Of a stretch of 64,000 nt of DNA, positions 9,009-17,431 are shown piece by piece (position 1 is the stretch's first letter; every line of letters starts with the position of its first letter). Position numbers and translations under genes: made by a program. The stretch comes from JANNWF01 sp038205755 (GTDB taxonomy: Bacteria; Pseudomonadota; Gammaproteobacteria; Xanthomonadales; Xanthomonadaceae), in NCBI GenBank assembly GCA_038205755.1, contig JBBRBN010000009.1:8393-72392 (forward strand). Reading direction: 5' to 3'. The notes beneath the pieces are model-generated. The model was not told the DNA's origin, made no database searches, and saw only the letters and a list, made by a program, of their open reading frames with translations.

Positions 9009-9803
9009 CTAGACCGCCACCGGCGCACTGATCGGCGGGTGCGGCTGATAGTCGACGATCTGGATGTCGTCGAAGCGGAACGCGAACAGGTCATCAATGT
9101 TGGGATTGAGCTGCAGCTTCGGCAGCGGTCGCGGCTCGCGCAGCAGCTGCTGGCGCGCCTGATCGATATGGTTCAGATACAGGTGCGCGTCGCCCAGGGT
9201 GTGGACGAAATCGCCCACCGCCAGCCCGGACACCTGCGCCACCATGTGGGTCAACAGGGCGTAACTGGCAATGTTGAAAGGTACGCCGAGAAAGACGTCG
9301 GCAGAGCGCTGGTACAGCTGGCAGCTCAGCTTGCCGTTGGCAACGTAGAACTGGAACAGCGCGTGACAGGGCTGCAGCGCCATCTGCTCGAGTTCACCCA
9401 CATTCCAGGCCGAAATCAGCAGCCGGCGGGAGTCGGGATTGCGGCGGATCTCGTCCAGCAACCAACGGACCTGATCGATCTGACGGCCGTCGGAGGCCGC
9501 CCACGAGCGCCACTGCTTGCCGTATACCGGCCCAAGGTCGCCGCTCGGATCGGCCCATTCGTCCCAGATTCTTACGCCGTTGTCGCGCAGGTAGGCGGTG
9601 TTGGTGTCGCCGCGCAGAAACCACAGCAGCTCGTGGATGATTGAACGCAGGTGGAGCTTCTTGGTGGTGACCAGCGGAAACCCGGCGGCGAGGTCAAAGC
9701 GCATCTGCCAACCGAACACCGAGCGGGTGCCGGTGCCGGTGCGGTCGGACTTCTCGGCGCCCTGTTCGAGCACGTGGCGCAGCAGGTCGAGATAGGCGCG
9801 CAT
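9009..9803 (-). CDS. thyA: Thymidylate synthase
   Basis: Methylates dUMP to dTMP using 5,10-methylene-tetrahydrofolate. Length is 264 residues, as in E. coli. Visible motifs are SDRTGTGTRSVFG (phosphate-binding Arg), GELLWFLRGDTN-like HELLWFLRGDTN, the nucleophilic cysteine in ALQPCHALFQFYV, QRSADVFLGVPFNIASYALL and GDAHLYLNHIDQ. It lies between lgt (38 bp upstream) and folA (about 20 bp downstream), so dTMP synthesis and folate recycling are likely co-expressed. Confidence 0.97.
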   Translation of the reverse strand: MRAYLDLLRHVLEQGAEKSDRTGTGTRSVFGWQMRFDLAAGFPLVTTKKLHLRSIIHELLWFLRGDTNTAYLRDNGVRIWDEWADPSGDLGPVYGKQWRSWAASDGRQIDQVRWLLDEIRRNPDSRRLLISAWNVGELEQMALQPCHALFQFYVANGKLSCQLYQRSADVFLGVPFNIASYALLTHMVAQVSGLAVGDFVHTLGDAHLYLNHIDQARQQLLREPRPLPKLQLNPNIDDLFAFRFDDIQIVDYQPHPPISAPVAV

Positions 9804-9841
9804 CGGTCAGGCCCGCCGCCCGGCGCGGAGAACTGCGCGGT

Positions 9842-10714
9842 TCATGCGGGCTGTCTCAGGCACGGTGCGCGGCGCGACAGCCACAGCAGCCACAATCCGA
9901 CCGCAATCAACGGCAGGCTGAGCAGCTGCCCCATGGTCAACCAGCCGAAGGCCAGAAAGCCAAGCTGCACATCCGGCTGACGCACGAACTCGACGGCGAA
10001 GCGGAACAACCCGTAGCACAACGCGAAGAGTCCTGACACGGCATAGCGCCGCCGCGGCGAGCGCGAGTACAAGAGCAGGATCGCCCCCAGCGCAAGACCC
10101 TCCAATGCCGCTTGGTAAAGCTGCGACGGATGCCGCGCCAGACCCTCCAGCGCGCCGCTGGCCGCCGCAGAATGCAGGGCATCGCTGCCCATGCTGTTGA
10201 AAGGCGCCGGCAGCGAGGCCGGAAAGATGACCGCCCAAGACACGTCGGTGGGCCGTCCCCACAATTCGCCGCCAATGAAGTTGCCGATCCGCCCCAGACC
10301 CAGTCCGATCGGAATCATCGGGACAACGAAGTCCAGCGTGTCGAACAGATGCCGGCCCTGCGCCCGCGACCACCACAGCAGCGCCGCCATCACACCCAGC
10401 AAGCCACCGTGGAAGCTCATGCCGCCATCCTTGATCCGCAGCAGCAGCAGCGGATCGCGCAGCAGATCATCGAACGCGTAAAACAGCACGTACCCGATGC
10501 GACCGCCGAGCACCACGCCAAGCATGCCGTAGAACATCAGGTCGCCGTAGGCCACCTCGCCCACACCCGGAAAATAGCCGGCCCGCACCCGCCGACGGCC
10601 CACCCACCAGGCCAGCCCGAAGGCCAGCAGATAGGTGATGCCGTACCAGTGGATGCCGTGTGGCCAGAACGGCAGGTGCAGCGCGATCGGATCGATATCG
10701 TGGATGTAGGGCAT
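9842..10714 (-). CDS. lgt: Prolipoprotein diacylglyceryl transferase
   Basis: Integral membrane enzyme that transfers diacylglycerol from phosphatidylglycerol to the lipobox cysteine of prolipoproteins. The 290-residue protein begins MPYIHDIDPIALHLPFWPHGIHWYG and has GGRIGYVLFY, GGMSFHGGLLGV, and the Lgt signature GLGRIGNFIGGELWGRPT, with about seven hydrophobic segments. It is the first gene of the lgt-thyA-folA block. The lipoprotein PstS further along this window would be one substrate. Confidence 0.95.
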   Translation of the reverse strand: MPYIHDIDPIALHLPFWPHGIHWYGITYLLAFGLAWWVGRRRVRAGYFPGVGEVAYGDLMFYGMLGVVLGGRIGYVLFYAFDDLLRDPLLLLRIKDGGMSFHGGLLGVMAALLWWSRAQGRHLFDTLDFVVPMIPIGLGLGRIGNFIGGELWGRPTDVSWAVIFPASLPAPFNSMGSDALHSAAASGALEGLARHPSQLYQAALEGLALGAILLLYSRSPRRRYAVSGLFALCYGLFRFAVEFVRQPDVQLGFLAFGWLTMGQLLSLPLIAVGLWLLWLSRRAPCLRQPA

Positions 10715-10744
10715 GGCAACAGGGGTCGCGGCTTAGGCGGAAGG

Positions 10745-11950
10745 TCAGACCGGCAGAACGCGGCAGAGGAACCCTTTCAGGTAGTCGGTTTCTGGAATGG
10801 CCGCCTGGATCGGATGGTCAGGCGCCTGCTGCAGCTGGCTCAGCACCTGCACCTGCCGGTCCAAGTGGCGGCCAGCGGCGTTGATCGCCTCCAGCAGCGC
10901 TGGTCGGCCCATGTGATAGCTGCACGACGCGCTGAGCAGCAGGCCGTCCCGCGACAGCACCTGCATGGCTGCCTCGTTGATCCGGCGATAGGCCAGCGCG
11001 CCCTGCTTGAAGTCCTTGCGACGCTTCACAAACGCCGGCGGGTCGAGGACCACCACGTCCCAGCGCTCGCGCTCGGCGCGCGCCGCCTTGAGGAAGTCGA
11101 AGGCGTCGCCGCGCTCGGCCCGTACCTTTGACGCCAGCCCGTTGGCGGCGGCGTTGGCCTCAATCGCCGCCACCGCATCGGCCGAGGCATCGACGCAGGT
11201 GACCTCGGTGGCGCCGCTGGCGGCAGCGCGCAGGCCCCAGGCGCCGACGTAGGAGAACAGATCCAGCACGCGCGCGCCGGACACCCACGGCACCATCGCA
11301 TCGCGGTTGGCGCGCTGGTCATAGAACCAGCCGGTCTTCTGCCCGCCGACAATGTCGAGCGCAAACTGCAGCCCGGCCTCGCGCACGGTAGTCCGCTCGG
11401 GCAGCGCGCCAGCAGCGATCTCAACATAGCTCGGCAGCCCTTCAATCTCGCGCGCGCTGCTGTCGTTCTTCCAGACGATGGCGCTGGGCTTGAAAGCGGC
11501 CGTTAGCGCATCGACCACCACGCTCTTGAGGCGCTCCATGCCGGCGGTAGTCGCCTGCGCGACCAATACATCGTCGAAACGGTCTACGGTCAGGCCGGGC
11601 AGCCCATCACTTTCGCCAAACAGCAGCCGGTAGAAGGGCTCCGGATGAATGCGCTGGCGCAGCGACAGCGCCACATTGAGACGATGCACGACCAGCGAGC
11701 GGTCCAACGCATGGCAACCGCGATCCAGCAGGCGGGCGCAAATCAGGCTGCCGGGGTTGATGTAGCCGGTGCCGACCGCGTGGCCACCGGCGTCGACGAT
11801 AGTCACCGGATCGCCAGCGGCAAACCCGTCAAGCGGCGAGCGCTTGATGTCGACCTCGTTGCTGAATACCCAAAGATGGCCGCTGCGCAGGCGCTTGTCT
11901 TCGCCGCGGCGAAGAAACAGCGGCGGGTATTCGGGAAGTGTGGTGGTCAT
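10745..11950 (-). CDS. rlmI: RlmI-type 23S rRNA m5C methyltransferase
   Basis: Class I SAM-dependent methyltransferase with an N-terminal PUA domain (residues about 1-85) and a central EEHEE-like region, 401 residues in all. Family signatures include GHLWVFSNEV, GESDGLPGLTVDRF, QKTGWFYDQRANR, the SAM motif VLDLFSYVGAWGLRAA, and the DPPAF catalytic segment (VVLDPPAFVKRRKDF) with a later Cys in SASCSYHM. E. coli RlmI methylates C1962 of 23S rRNA; the same target is inferred here. It is separated from lgt by 30 bp on the same strand. Confidence 0.88.
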   Translation of the reverse strand: MTTTLPEYPPLFLRRGEDKRLRSGHLWVFSNEVDIKRSPLDGFAAGDPVTIVDAGGHAVGTGYINPGSLICARLLDRGCHALDRSLVVHRLNVALSLRQRIHPEPFYRLLFGESDGLPGLTVDRFDDVLVAQATTAGMERLKSVVVDALTAAFKPSAIVWKNDSSAREIEGLPSYVEIAAGALPERTTVREAGLQFALDIVGGQKTGWFYDQRANRDAMVPWVSGARVLDLFSYVGAWGLRAAASGATEVTCVDASADAVAAIEANAAANGLASKVRAERGDAFDFLKAARAERERWDVVVLDPPAFVKRRKDFKQGALAYRRINEAAMQVLSRDGLLLSASCSYHMGRPALLEAINAAGRHLDRQVQVLSQLQQAPDHPIQAAIPETDYLKGFLCRVLPV

Positions 11951-11980
11951 GGTTGGCTGGGTGTCCGGTGCGGGCCGCCG

Positions 11981-12709
11981 TCAGTGCCGAGCGCGGCGCC
12001 GCGTGAGGGTGTTGAGGACTTCGACGCCAGCCGAAAAGGCCATGGCGAGGTAGATGTAGGCGCGTGGGATGTGATACCCAAAGCCGTCGGCCACCAGCGC
12101 CAGGCCGACCAGTAACAGGAAGGCCAGCAGCAGCATTCTGACGGTCGGATTGGTGTCAATGAACTCGCCAATGACATTGGGGGCCAGGATCATCACCAGC
12201 ACAGCCAAGACGATCGCCGCCAGCATGACGGGAATGCGCTGAACCATGCCGACCGCGGTAATCACAGAGTCCAGCGAGAACACGCTATCGATCACCGCGA
12301 TCTACATGATTACATGAGAGAACACCTGAGATGGGCGTGTCGCAATATCCTGATCGGGTCGATGCCCCTCGACTGAGTCGTGGATCTCCAGCGTGCCCTT
12401 CACCAGCAGAGCCAGGCCGCCGCCTGGCAGCACCAGGTCGCGGACCGAAAAGACGTGGCCGAACAGGCTGAACAGATCGCGCTGCAGGCCGGCCAGAAAT
12501 ACCAGCGACAGCAGCAGACGGATGCGCGAGACGCACGCCAGCGCCAATCCGAAACGGCGCGCCGAGGGCCGGCGCTCGAGCGCCAACCGGCTGACGGCGA
12601 TCAATATGAAGACCAGGTTGTCGACGCCCAGCGCGATTTCCAGCGCGATTTCCAGCGCGGTCAAGGTGAACAGCGCGACCCGGATTTCGGGGTAGACCAT
12701 CCAGTCCAC
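11981..12709 (-). pseudogene. TerC-family membrane protein broken by amber codon
   Basis: Reads as one TerC-family (YoaE/YegH-type) integral membrane protein interrupted by a single in-frame TAG at 12302-12304. The first part runs MDWMVYPEIRVALFTLTALE to SHVIM, and directly after the stop, in the same frame, comes IAVIDSVFSLDSVITAVGM to the C-terminus. Relatives have Gln at the stop position (VIVQI...VFSLDS), so one C-to-T change in a CAG codon explains it. A 12-bp tandem duplication at 12632-12655 also inserts four extra residues (EIALEIALG) in the first membrane helix next to the conserved GVDN. Both changes suggest decay, although readthrough or a sequencing error is possible. The start is probably GTG at 12709. 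Confidence 0.82.
12632..12655. repeat. 12-bp tandem duplication within TerC pseudogene
   Basis: Two perfect consecutive copies of CGCGATTTCCAG at 12632-12643 and 12644-12655. In the encoded protein this doubles the residues EIAL just before the conserved GVDN of the first transmembrane helix, where relatives have a single copy. Confidence 0.85.
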
Positions 12710-12720
12710 GGGCGTCCACT

Positions 12721-13095
12721 TCAGCCCAGAACGGGCAGCAGGTAGCGCGGCGCCAAAAGCAATGTCCAGACCATCACGACGTTGAGCATCAGGACAAACA
12801 CCGCTGCCGACCCCATGTCCTTGGCGCGACCGGCCAGCTCGTGATGCTCCGCGCCGTAGCGCTCGATCAACGCCTCAATGGCTGAATTGAGGAGTTCGGC
12901 GCTGAGCACCAGAACCAGACAACCGACCAGCAAAACGCGCTCAACCGCCGACCCGCCGAGCCACAGACCCGCCGGCGCCAGCAGCACGAACAAGTAGCCC
13001 TCGAGCCGGAACGATGATTCGTGCCGCCAACAGGCGCGCAGTCCCTGCAGAGACCAGACCATCGCCTTCCAGACGCCGAGCGGCCCCCGCGGCAC
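12721..13095 (-). CDS. dgkA: Diacylglycerol kinase
   Basis: Small three-helix membrane enzyme that phosphorylates diacylglycerol to phosphatidic acid, recycling the lipid released by membrane-derived glycan synthesis. The signature AELLNSAIEALIERYG followed by HELAGRAKDMGSAAVF is complete, with the catalytic Glu residues. The open frame runs to 13293 but its first 66 codons cross repeat DNA and do not resemble the family. The GTG at 13095 gives 124 residues, matching the E. coli enzyme (122). The start is therefore chosen by length, not by a strong ribosome-binding site. Confidence 0.85.
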   Translation of the reverse strand: MPRGPLGVWKAMVWSLQGLRACWRHESSFRLEGYLFVLLAPAGLWLGGSAVERVLLVGCLVLVLSAELLNSAIEALIERYGAEHHELAGRAKDMGSAAVFVLMLNVVMVWTLLLAPRYLLPVLG

Positions 13096-13185
13096 GTTGC
13101 TGCCGGCGCTATCGGCCACGAGCCCGCCGGGCTGTCCGAGAGCCGCAGATGTGCCTAAGCCGGATGGCTGGACCGCAGGATCGAT

Positions 13186-13262
13186 GCATCTCATGCACCC
13201 TCGCTTGTCTCGTGTCCGCACAAGCGATTTTCCCCGGTCGGTCGTATGGCACGACAGGATGC
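13186..13262. repeat. Partial, degenerate copy of the 159-bp palindromic element
   Basis: About 75 bp resembling the left part of the full element at 13298-13456: CTCGCTTGTCTCGTGTCCGC, then an AAGCGATTTTCC segment and GGTCGGTCGTATGGCACGA. No right-hand half or terminal repeat is visible. Together with the full copy next to it, it fills the 5' flank of dgkA. Confidence 0.65.
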
Positions 13263-13297
13263 CCGTTCGGAAAACTGCCGGCGCGCGCACCATTTAG

Positions 13298-13456
13298 CCC
13301 GCATGTTTCATGAATCTCACAGGCCCTCGCTTGTCTCTTGTCCGCGCAAGGGATTTTCCTCAGTCGGTCGTGTGGCCCGATACGCCGCTCCTTCGGTAGT
13401 CCCTTGTGCGAACAATATCCTGCGCGATCATCGCGCGAATTCATGAAACATGCGGG
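13298..13456. mobile_element. Palindromic MITE-like element, copy A
   Basis: A 159-bp element with terminal inverted repeats: left CCCGCATGTTTCATGAAT, right ATTCATGAAACATGCGGG. Internal arms are also inverted (GCGCAAGGGA on the left against TCCCTTGTGCG on the right), so the whole unit can fold as a long imperfect hairpin. It is flanked on both sides by TTAG in direct orientation (13294-13297 and 13457-13460), which looks like a 4-bp target-site duplication. Full relatives lie at 50776-50934 and 58017-58174. It encodes no transposase. The right end is partly duplicated at 13461-13493 (CGCGATCATCGCGCGAA and GAAACATGCGG). The rest of 13096-13623 holds no gene that I can see. Confidence 0.85.
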
Positions 13457-13623
13457 TTAGCGCGATCATCGCGCGAACGGTTGAAACATGCGGACCAGGT
13501 CCATCGGTGCGCGACATTCAGTGAGACGCGGGGCAGCAACATGCCGAGCGCGCGAAGCGACCGCAGGCCGACGCAGTGGTGGCGGCTCGCCCATCCAGCA
13601 GCAGTGGGGACCGCGCACCAGCA

Positions 13624-14730
13624 TCAGAACTCGCGCCTGAGTTCCAGCAGCAGCCGGCGGAGAGTCTCGTCGAGGCTGTCACGACGCTCGATGAACAGCG
13701 CTGCCCGTGCGCTCCAGCCGTTCTGGAAGCCGTAGCCGGCCCACGGCATCACGCCGCGCGCAAAGCTGTGAAACCACCAGTCGTCCTCATTGAAGGCCGC
13801 CTGCGCCGCGTCGCGCTGGATGCGCTGCCAGGACAGACCCAACTCCCAGCCGGGCAGGGTGTCGGCGTCGCCGTAGACCAGACTGGCGCGCGCGCCGTCG
13901 TCAAGGTCATCGGCGCCCAGATTGCGCAGCAGGTCGAGCCGGGCAACCAACGCCTTCTCATCAAGCTGCCAGCGGGCGCCAAACTGCAGGTCGAGGAGCC
14001 GGTAATCGCTCACCAGCTGATTGCCAATCCGCCGATTGGTGCGGGTCAGGCCCTCGCTGGCGGCCCGCTGCAGGTCGGAGAAATGCAGGTAGGCAAGCTG
14101 CACGTCGAGCGCCAGCGGAGCGCCTTCGTTGATCAGCCAGGACAGCTGGGCGGCGGCGATCCGGGACTGGTCGCCATACAGGTGGTCGCCCGCGAAGTAG
14201 CCGCCGGTCAGGCGCAGCCCGTCGATGTCACGCAGCGCCCAGCGCTGGCTGTAGCTGACGCCCACCGGACGCAGGTCGGCATCCCAAACCAGCGGCGTCA
14301 GGCTGAACGGGAACGCGGACTTGCCCACGGTCAACGCAGCGTCCTCGCCGGGACTCCAACGCCAGAACGCCTGGTCAAGGCTGAGTGCATCGCTGCGCTC
14401 GTTGTCGTTATTACGGCGGTTGTCGATGTTGTCGTCGCTGGCAACATTCGCCTTGGCGGCCACCGCATAGTCCCAGCCGTCACCCGCGCTGCGCCATCCC
14501 ACTCGCAGGCGGCCGCGCAGACGCTCGACATCGTCGCGCACGCTGAATCCGGTCACGCGGTCGCCCCGCAGACTGACGTCTCCGAACAGGTGGCCGGCGG
14601 TCGTCTGCGGCGCTTCCTCCCAGCCAGCAAGGATCGGGTCGGGCTCGGTCTGCGCCACGGAAAGCGCACTGACGGCCAGCGCGAAGCAGCCGAAGGTTGC
14701 CTGCCCGCGCAACCCTGACCGCCTACGCAC
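13624..14730 (-). CDS. Putative outer-membrane beta-barrel (porin-like) protein
   Basis: A 368-residue exported protein with a signal peptide (RRRSGLRGQATFGCFALAVSA, cleaved near VAQT). The mature part is rich in alternating amphipathic strands and aromatic residues and ends in a terminal Phe (LRREF), as outer-membrane barrels do. The segment LRVGWRS, ALSLDQAFWRWSP and FPFSLTPLVWDADLRPVGVSY resembles the putative porin family (Porin_5 type). A GTG at 14730 is chosen because it precedes the signal peptide; it overlaps the kinase stop by 8 bp, suggesting coupling. The transported solute is unknown. Confidence 0.72.
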   Translation of the reverse strand: MRRRSGLRGQATFGCFALAVSALSVAQTEPDPILAGWEEAPQTTAGHLFGDVSLRGDRVTGFSVRDDVERLRGRLRVGWRSAGDGWDYAVAAKANVASDDNIDNRRNNDNERSDALSLDQAFWRWSPGEDAALTVGKSAFPFSLTPLVWDADLRPVGVSYSQRWALRDIDGLRLTGGYFAGDHLYGDQSRIAAAQLSWLINEGAPLALDVQLAYLHFSDLQRAASEGLTRTNRRIGNQLVSDYRLLDLQFGARWQLDEKALVARLDLLRNLGADDLDDGARASLVYGDADTLPGWELGLSWQRIQRDAAQAAFNEDDWWFHSFARGVMPWAGYGFQNGWSARAALFIERRDSLDETLRRLLLELRREF

Positions 14731-17431
14731 GCAGCACCTCAAGCTCGGCCGAGAGCGCTGCCAGGTCGGCAAACCGCTGATCCCGGTCGCGAGCGATGCA
14801 GCGCAGGATGGTGGCCTCCAGCGCCGCTGGAATCTCTGGCCAGCTGGCGGACGGCGGCGTCGGCGGTCCCTGCATCTGGGCGACGTACAGCTCAACGGTG
14901 CTGGATCCGCTGTAGGGCAGCGCGCCCGAGAACATTTCGCACATCAACACGCCGCAGGCATAAATGTCCGCGCGGTGGTCGACCTCCTCACCGGCCAACT
15001 GTTCGGGCGCCGAATAGTGTGGCGTGCCAATGTACATGCCGGCTTCGGTCTGGCCGGGGCCACTGCGGCGGATCGGCCGGGCAATGCCGAAGTCCATCAG
15101 CTTGGCGTTGCCGCTGGCTTCGAGAATCAGGTTTTCCGGCTTGATGTCGCGATGCAGGACGCCCACTTCGTGCGCCGCGCGCAGTCCGGCGCAAAGCTGG
15201 CGCGCAATGCGCAGCGCGGCGCTGTACGGCACCCGCCCGGCCTGATTGATGAGCTGCCGCAAGGTCATGCCACGCACGTACTCCATGGAGATGTACGGTG
15301 ACCCCTGGCACTCGCCGAAATCAAACGTGCGCAGCACGTTGGGATGGGTGATGCGACGCGCCAACTTGATCTCGATCTTGAGCCGCTCGAGCTGCTCGCC
15401 GTCCAGCAGCGCGCTGGGCCGTAGCGTCTTGATCGCCACCACTTCGTCGAGATCGAGGTCACGCGCCTTGTAGACCACCCCCATGCCGCCGCTGCCCAGC
15501 ACCGAGATGATCCGGAAGCGGCCATCGAAGCTTTCTCCGGGACGCAGATCCACGCCGCGCTTTTCAGGCACGGTCGAGGCCAGCGCACTGGCACTGCGCG
15601 GCGTCGTGATCAGAGTCTGCGTGGCCTGTCTCGGCAAGGCGTCGACGTGCCGCTCCGGCGGCAGGCTGCGGTCCAGCGCGGCTGCGCTGAGCCCGTAGAA
15701 GATGCTGCCGCTGCGAACACCCTTGATGCGCTCCACCGCCTGCGGCGCCGGCAGCGCCCCGAGTGCCTCGCCCATGCTGCGGGTCAACAGCACATGGCCA
15801 GACGGACAGTCGGCGAGCAGCGCCTCAACCTGTCGGACCGGCAACCCCACCGCCAGCGGAAACTGGCTGTCGCCGACCGAACTGCAGCCGGTCAGCAGAT
15901 CGCCCGCCGCCATGGCGGCGGCAGCTTCTGGTGCCGTGAGCCAGACCGCATGCAGCCAGCCGAGCGCGTCGAGGATGGAGTCGTCCGCCAGCTCTTCGAA
16001 AGCGGCAATCAGCCGCGGACCGTTGGCAAAGATCACCCGCCCGTTGTATTGCGCGGCGCGCTGGGCCAAGCGATGGCTCCAGGCATCGATTTCGGTCACC
16101 GCCTCAACCGGCGTCTGAAGATCGATGGCGCCGCCAAGCGAGCGATGCTCGACGGCAACCAGCAGGCGCGGATTGCGCTCTGCGGCGAGCTCTGTCGGGC
16201 GCGGCTGGGCGGCGTTTGCGCTTTGCACCGCCTCCTCGGCCGGATCGGGCAGCAGGCGCGACAGCTGCGTCACATACGACTCGATATCGCGCTCCCCGCG
16301 CAGATCCGACAGCAGGGAATCGAATGCCTGGGCGAGCTCAGAGAGCTCATCGTTGCCGCCAACCGCCAGGCGCGCGCGGTAGTCACCCGCCACCGCCGCC
16401 TTCGCCGCCTTCGCCATCTCGGTCAGCGGCCGCAGGCTTGCCTTGGCCAACAGAAGCGACAGCGGCAGCGCAATGATCAGGGTCACCAGTCCCGCAAGCG
16501 CCACCGAGTTGACGATGGCGCGGTAACCGGCCGACGCCTGCTCCCCCGAGGTCAACTGCAAAGCCGCGCCGATGTCAGACCCGCCATCGTCGTCCAGCGG
16601 CTGCAGTTGGCCGACCCAGCGCGCGCCATCCAGCTGCAGCTCGACCCGCGGCATGGACCGACCGTCGCGCACTGCGCTGGCCAGTCCAGCCATGTCGCTC
16701 GCCACGGCCGCGCGCAGCGCGTCCAGCGAGGCGCCTTCGAGCGAGCTGCCAATGACCTCGACGCCGTCCTGCTGGGGCAGCAGAAAGGCGATATCCGCTG
16801 CGCTGACTCGCCCAACCCGCTGACCTAGGCGATCATCGACCTGATTGGCGAGCAGCAGAAACCCGACCAGGTCGGTGCCCTGCGCCAGCGGCCAGCTGGC
16901 GGCCTGGTAAAGCTTGCCATCCATTCGCCAGTAGCCGCTGATTGGCGCCGGCGGATCGATCGCCGCGCGCACGAACGGGTCTTCGCCGAGGTTCTCCTGG
17001 ATCGCTTCGAAGCGATCCGTGCGGGCGAGTACTTCCGCCTCCGGATCCAGCACGATGCCGATGTCAAAGCCAAACGCCTCCATCCGCTCGGTCAGCAGGT
17101 CCTGGATCGAGCGCGCGTCGGCACCGGCATCGAATCCCAGCCGGTCGGCTTGCGCATCGTCGATGTATTTGACAAACGCCGCATCGGCCGCAATCAGCTG
17201 GATCTTGAACTGCACCTCTTCCAGCTGGCGCGCGGCAAACTCGAGCTGCAGTTCGCCGCTGGCGGTAAGCGCCCGCTGCACCGAGCGGTCGGCAATCCGG
17301 GCACCCTGCTGCTGGCTGATCAGCACCGCCGTGCCGACGGCAGCGCTGAGCAGCACCGCCAACAGCAGAAAAATCCGCAGCGAAAGCCGCATGCGACCGC
17401 GCGCAGCGGGCGGCTCAGTAGCGGTCGCCAT
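14723..17431 (-). CDS. Transmembrane receptor Ser/Thr protein kinase with HAMP domain
   Basis: A 902-residue membrane kinase with sensor-kinase-like architecture: an N-terminal membrane segment (about 20-40), a periplasmic sensor region (about 45-300), a second membrane segment near VNSVALAGLVTLIIALPLSLLL, a HAMP linker ending NDELSELAQAFDSLL, a central domain (about 430-610) that may be a degenerate nucleotide-cyclase-like fold, and a C-terminal Hanks-type kinase. Kinase motifs are complete: GSGGMGVVYKA, the Lys of VAIKTL, HRDIKPENL, DFGIA and GTPHYSAPEQ. The ATG at 17431 has a GGGAG site 8 bp upstream. It overlaps both the cupredoxin gene and the barrel gene, so the three probably form one operon. 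Confidence 0.87.
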   Translation of the reverse strand: MATATEPPAARGRMRLSLRIFLLLAVLLSAAVGTAVLISQQQGARIADRSVQRALTASGELQLEFAARQLEEVQFKIQLIAADAAFVKYIDDAQADRLGFDAGADARSIQDLLTERMEAFGFDIGIVLDPEAEVLARTDRFEAIQENLGEDPFVRAAIDPPAPISGYWRMDGKLYQAASWPLAQGTDLVGFLLLANQVDDRLGQRVGRVSAADIAFLLPQQDGVEVIGSSLEGASLDALRAAVASDMAGLASAVRDGRSMPRVELQLDGARWVGQLQPLDDDGGSDIGAALQLTSGEQASAGYRAIVNSVALAGLVTLIIALPLSLLLAKASLRPLTEMAKAAKAAVAGDYRARLAVGGNDELSELAQAFDSLLSDLRGERDIESYVTQLSRLLPDPAEEAVQSANAAQPRPTELAAERNPRLLVAVEHRSLGGAIDLQTPVEAVTEIDAWSHRLAQRAAQYNGRVIFANGPRLIAAFEELADDSILDALGWLHAVWLTAPEAAAAMAAGDLLTGCSSVGDSQFPLAVGLPVRQVEALLADCPSGHVLLTRSMGEALGALPAPQAVERIKGVRSGSIFYGLSAAALDRSLPPERHVDALPRQATQTLITTPRSASALASTVPEKRGVDLRPGESFDGRFRIISVLGSGGMGVVYKARDLDLDEVVAIKTLRPSALLDGEQLERLKIEIKLARRITHPNVLRTFDFGECQGSPYISMEYVRGMTLRQLINQAGRVPYSAALRIARQLCAGLRAAHEVGVLHRDIKPENLILEASGNAKLMDFGIARPIRRSGPGQTEAGMYIGTPHYSAPEQLAGEEVDHRADIYACGVLMCEMFSGALPYSGSSTVELYVAQMQGPPTPPSASWPEIPAALEATILRCIARDRDQRFADLAALSAELEVLRA

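Noticed and set aside
13109..13444. Small protein starting MNSRDDRAGYCSHKG, found again at 50922
   Set aside because: Encoded inside the palindromic element at each copy; it has no independent ribosome-binding site and tracks the repeat.
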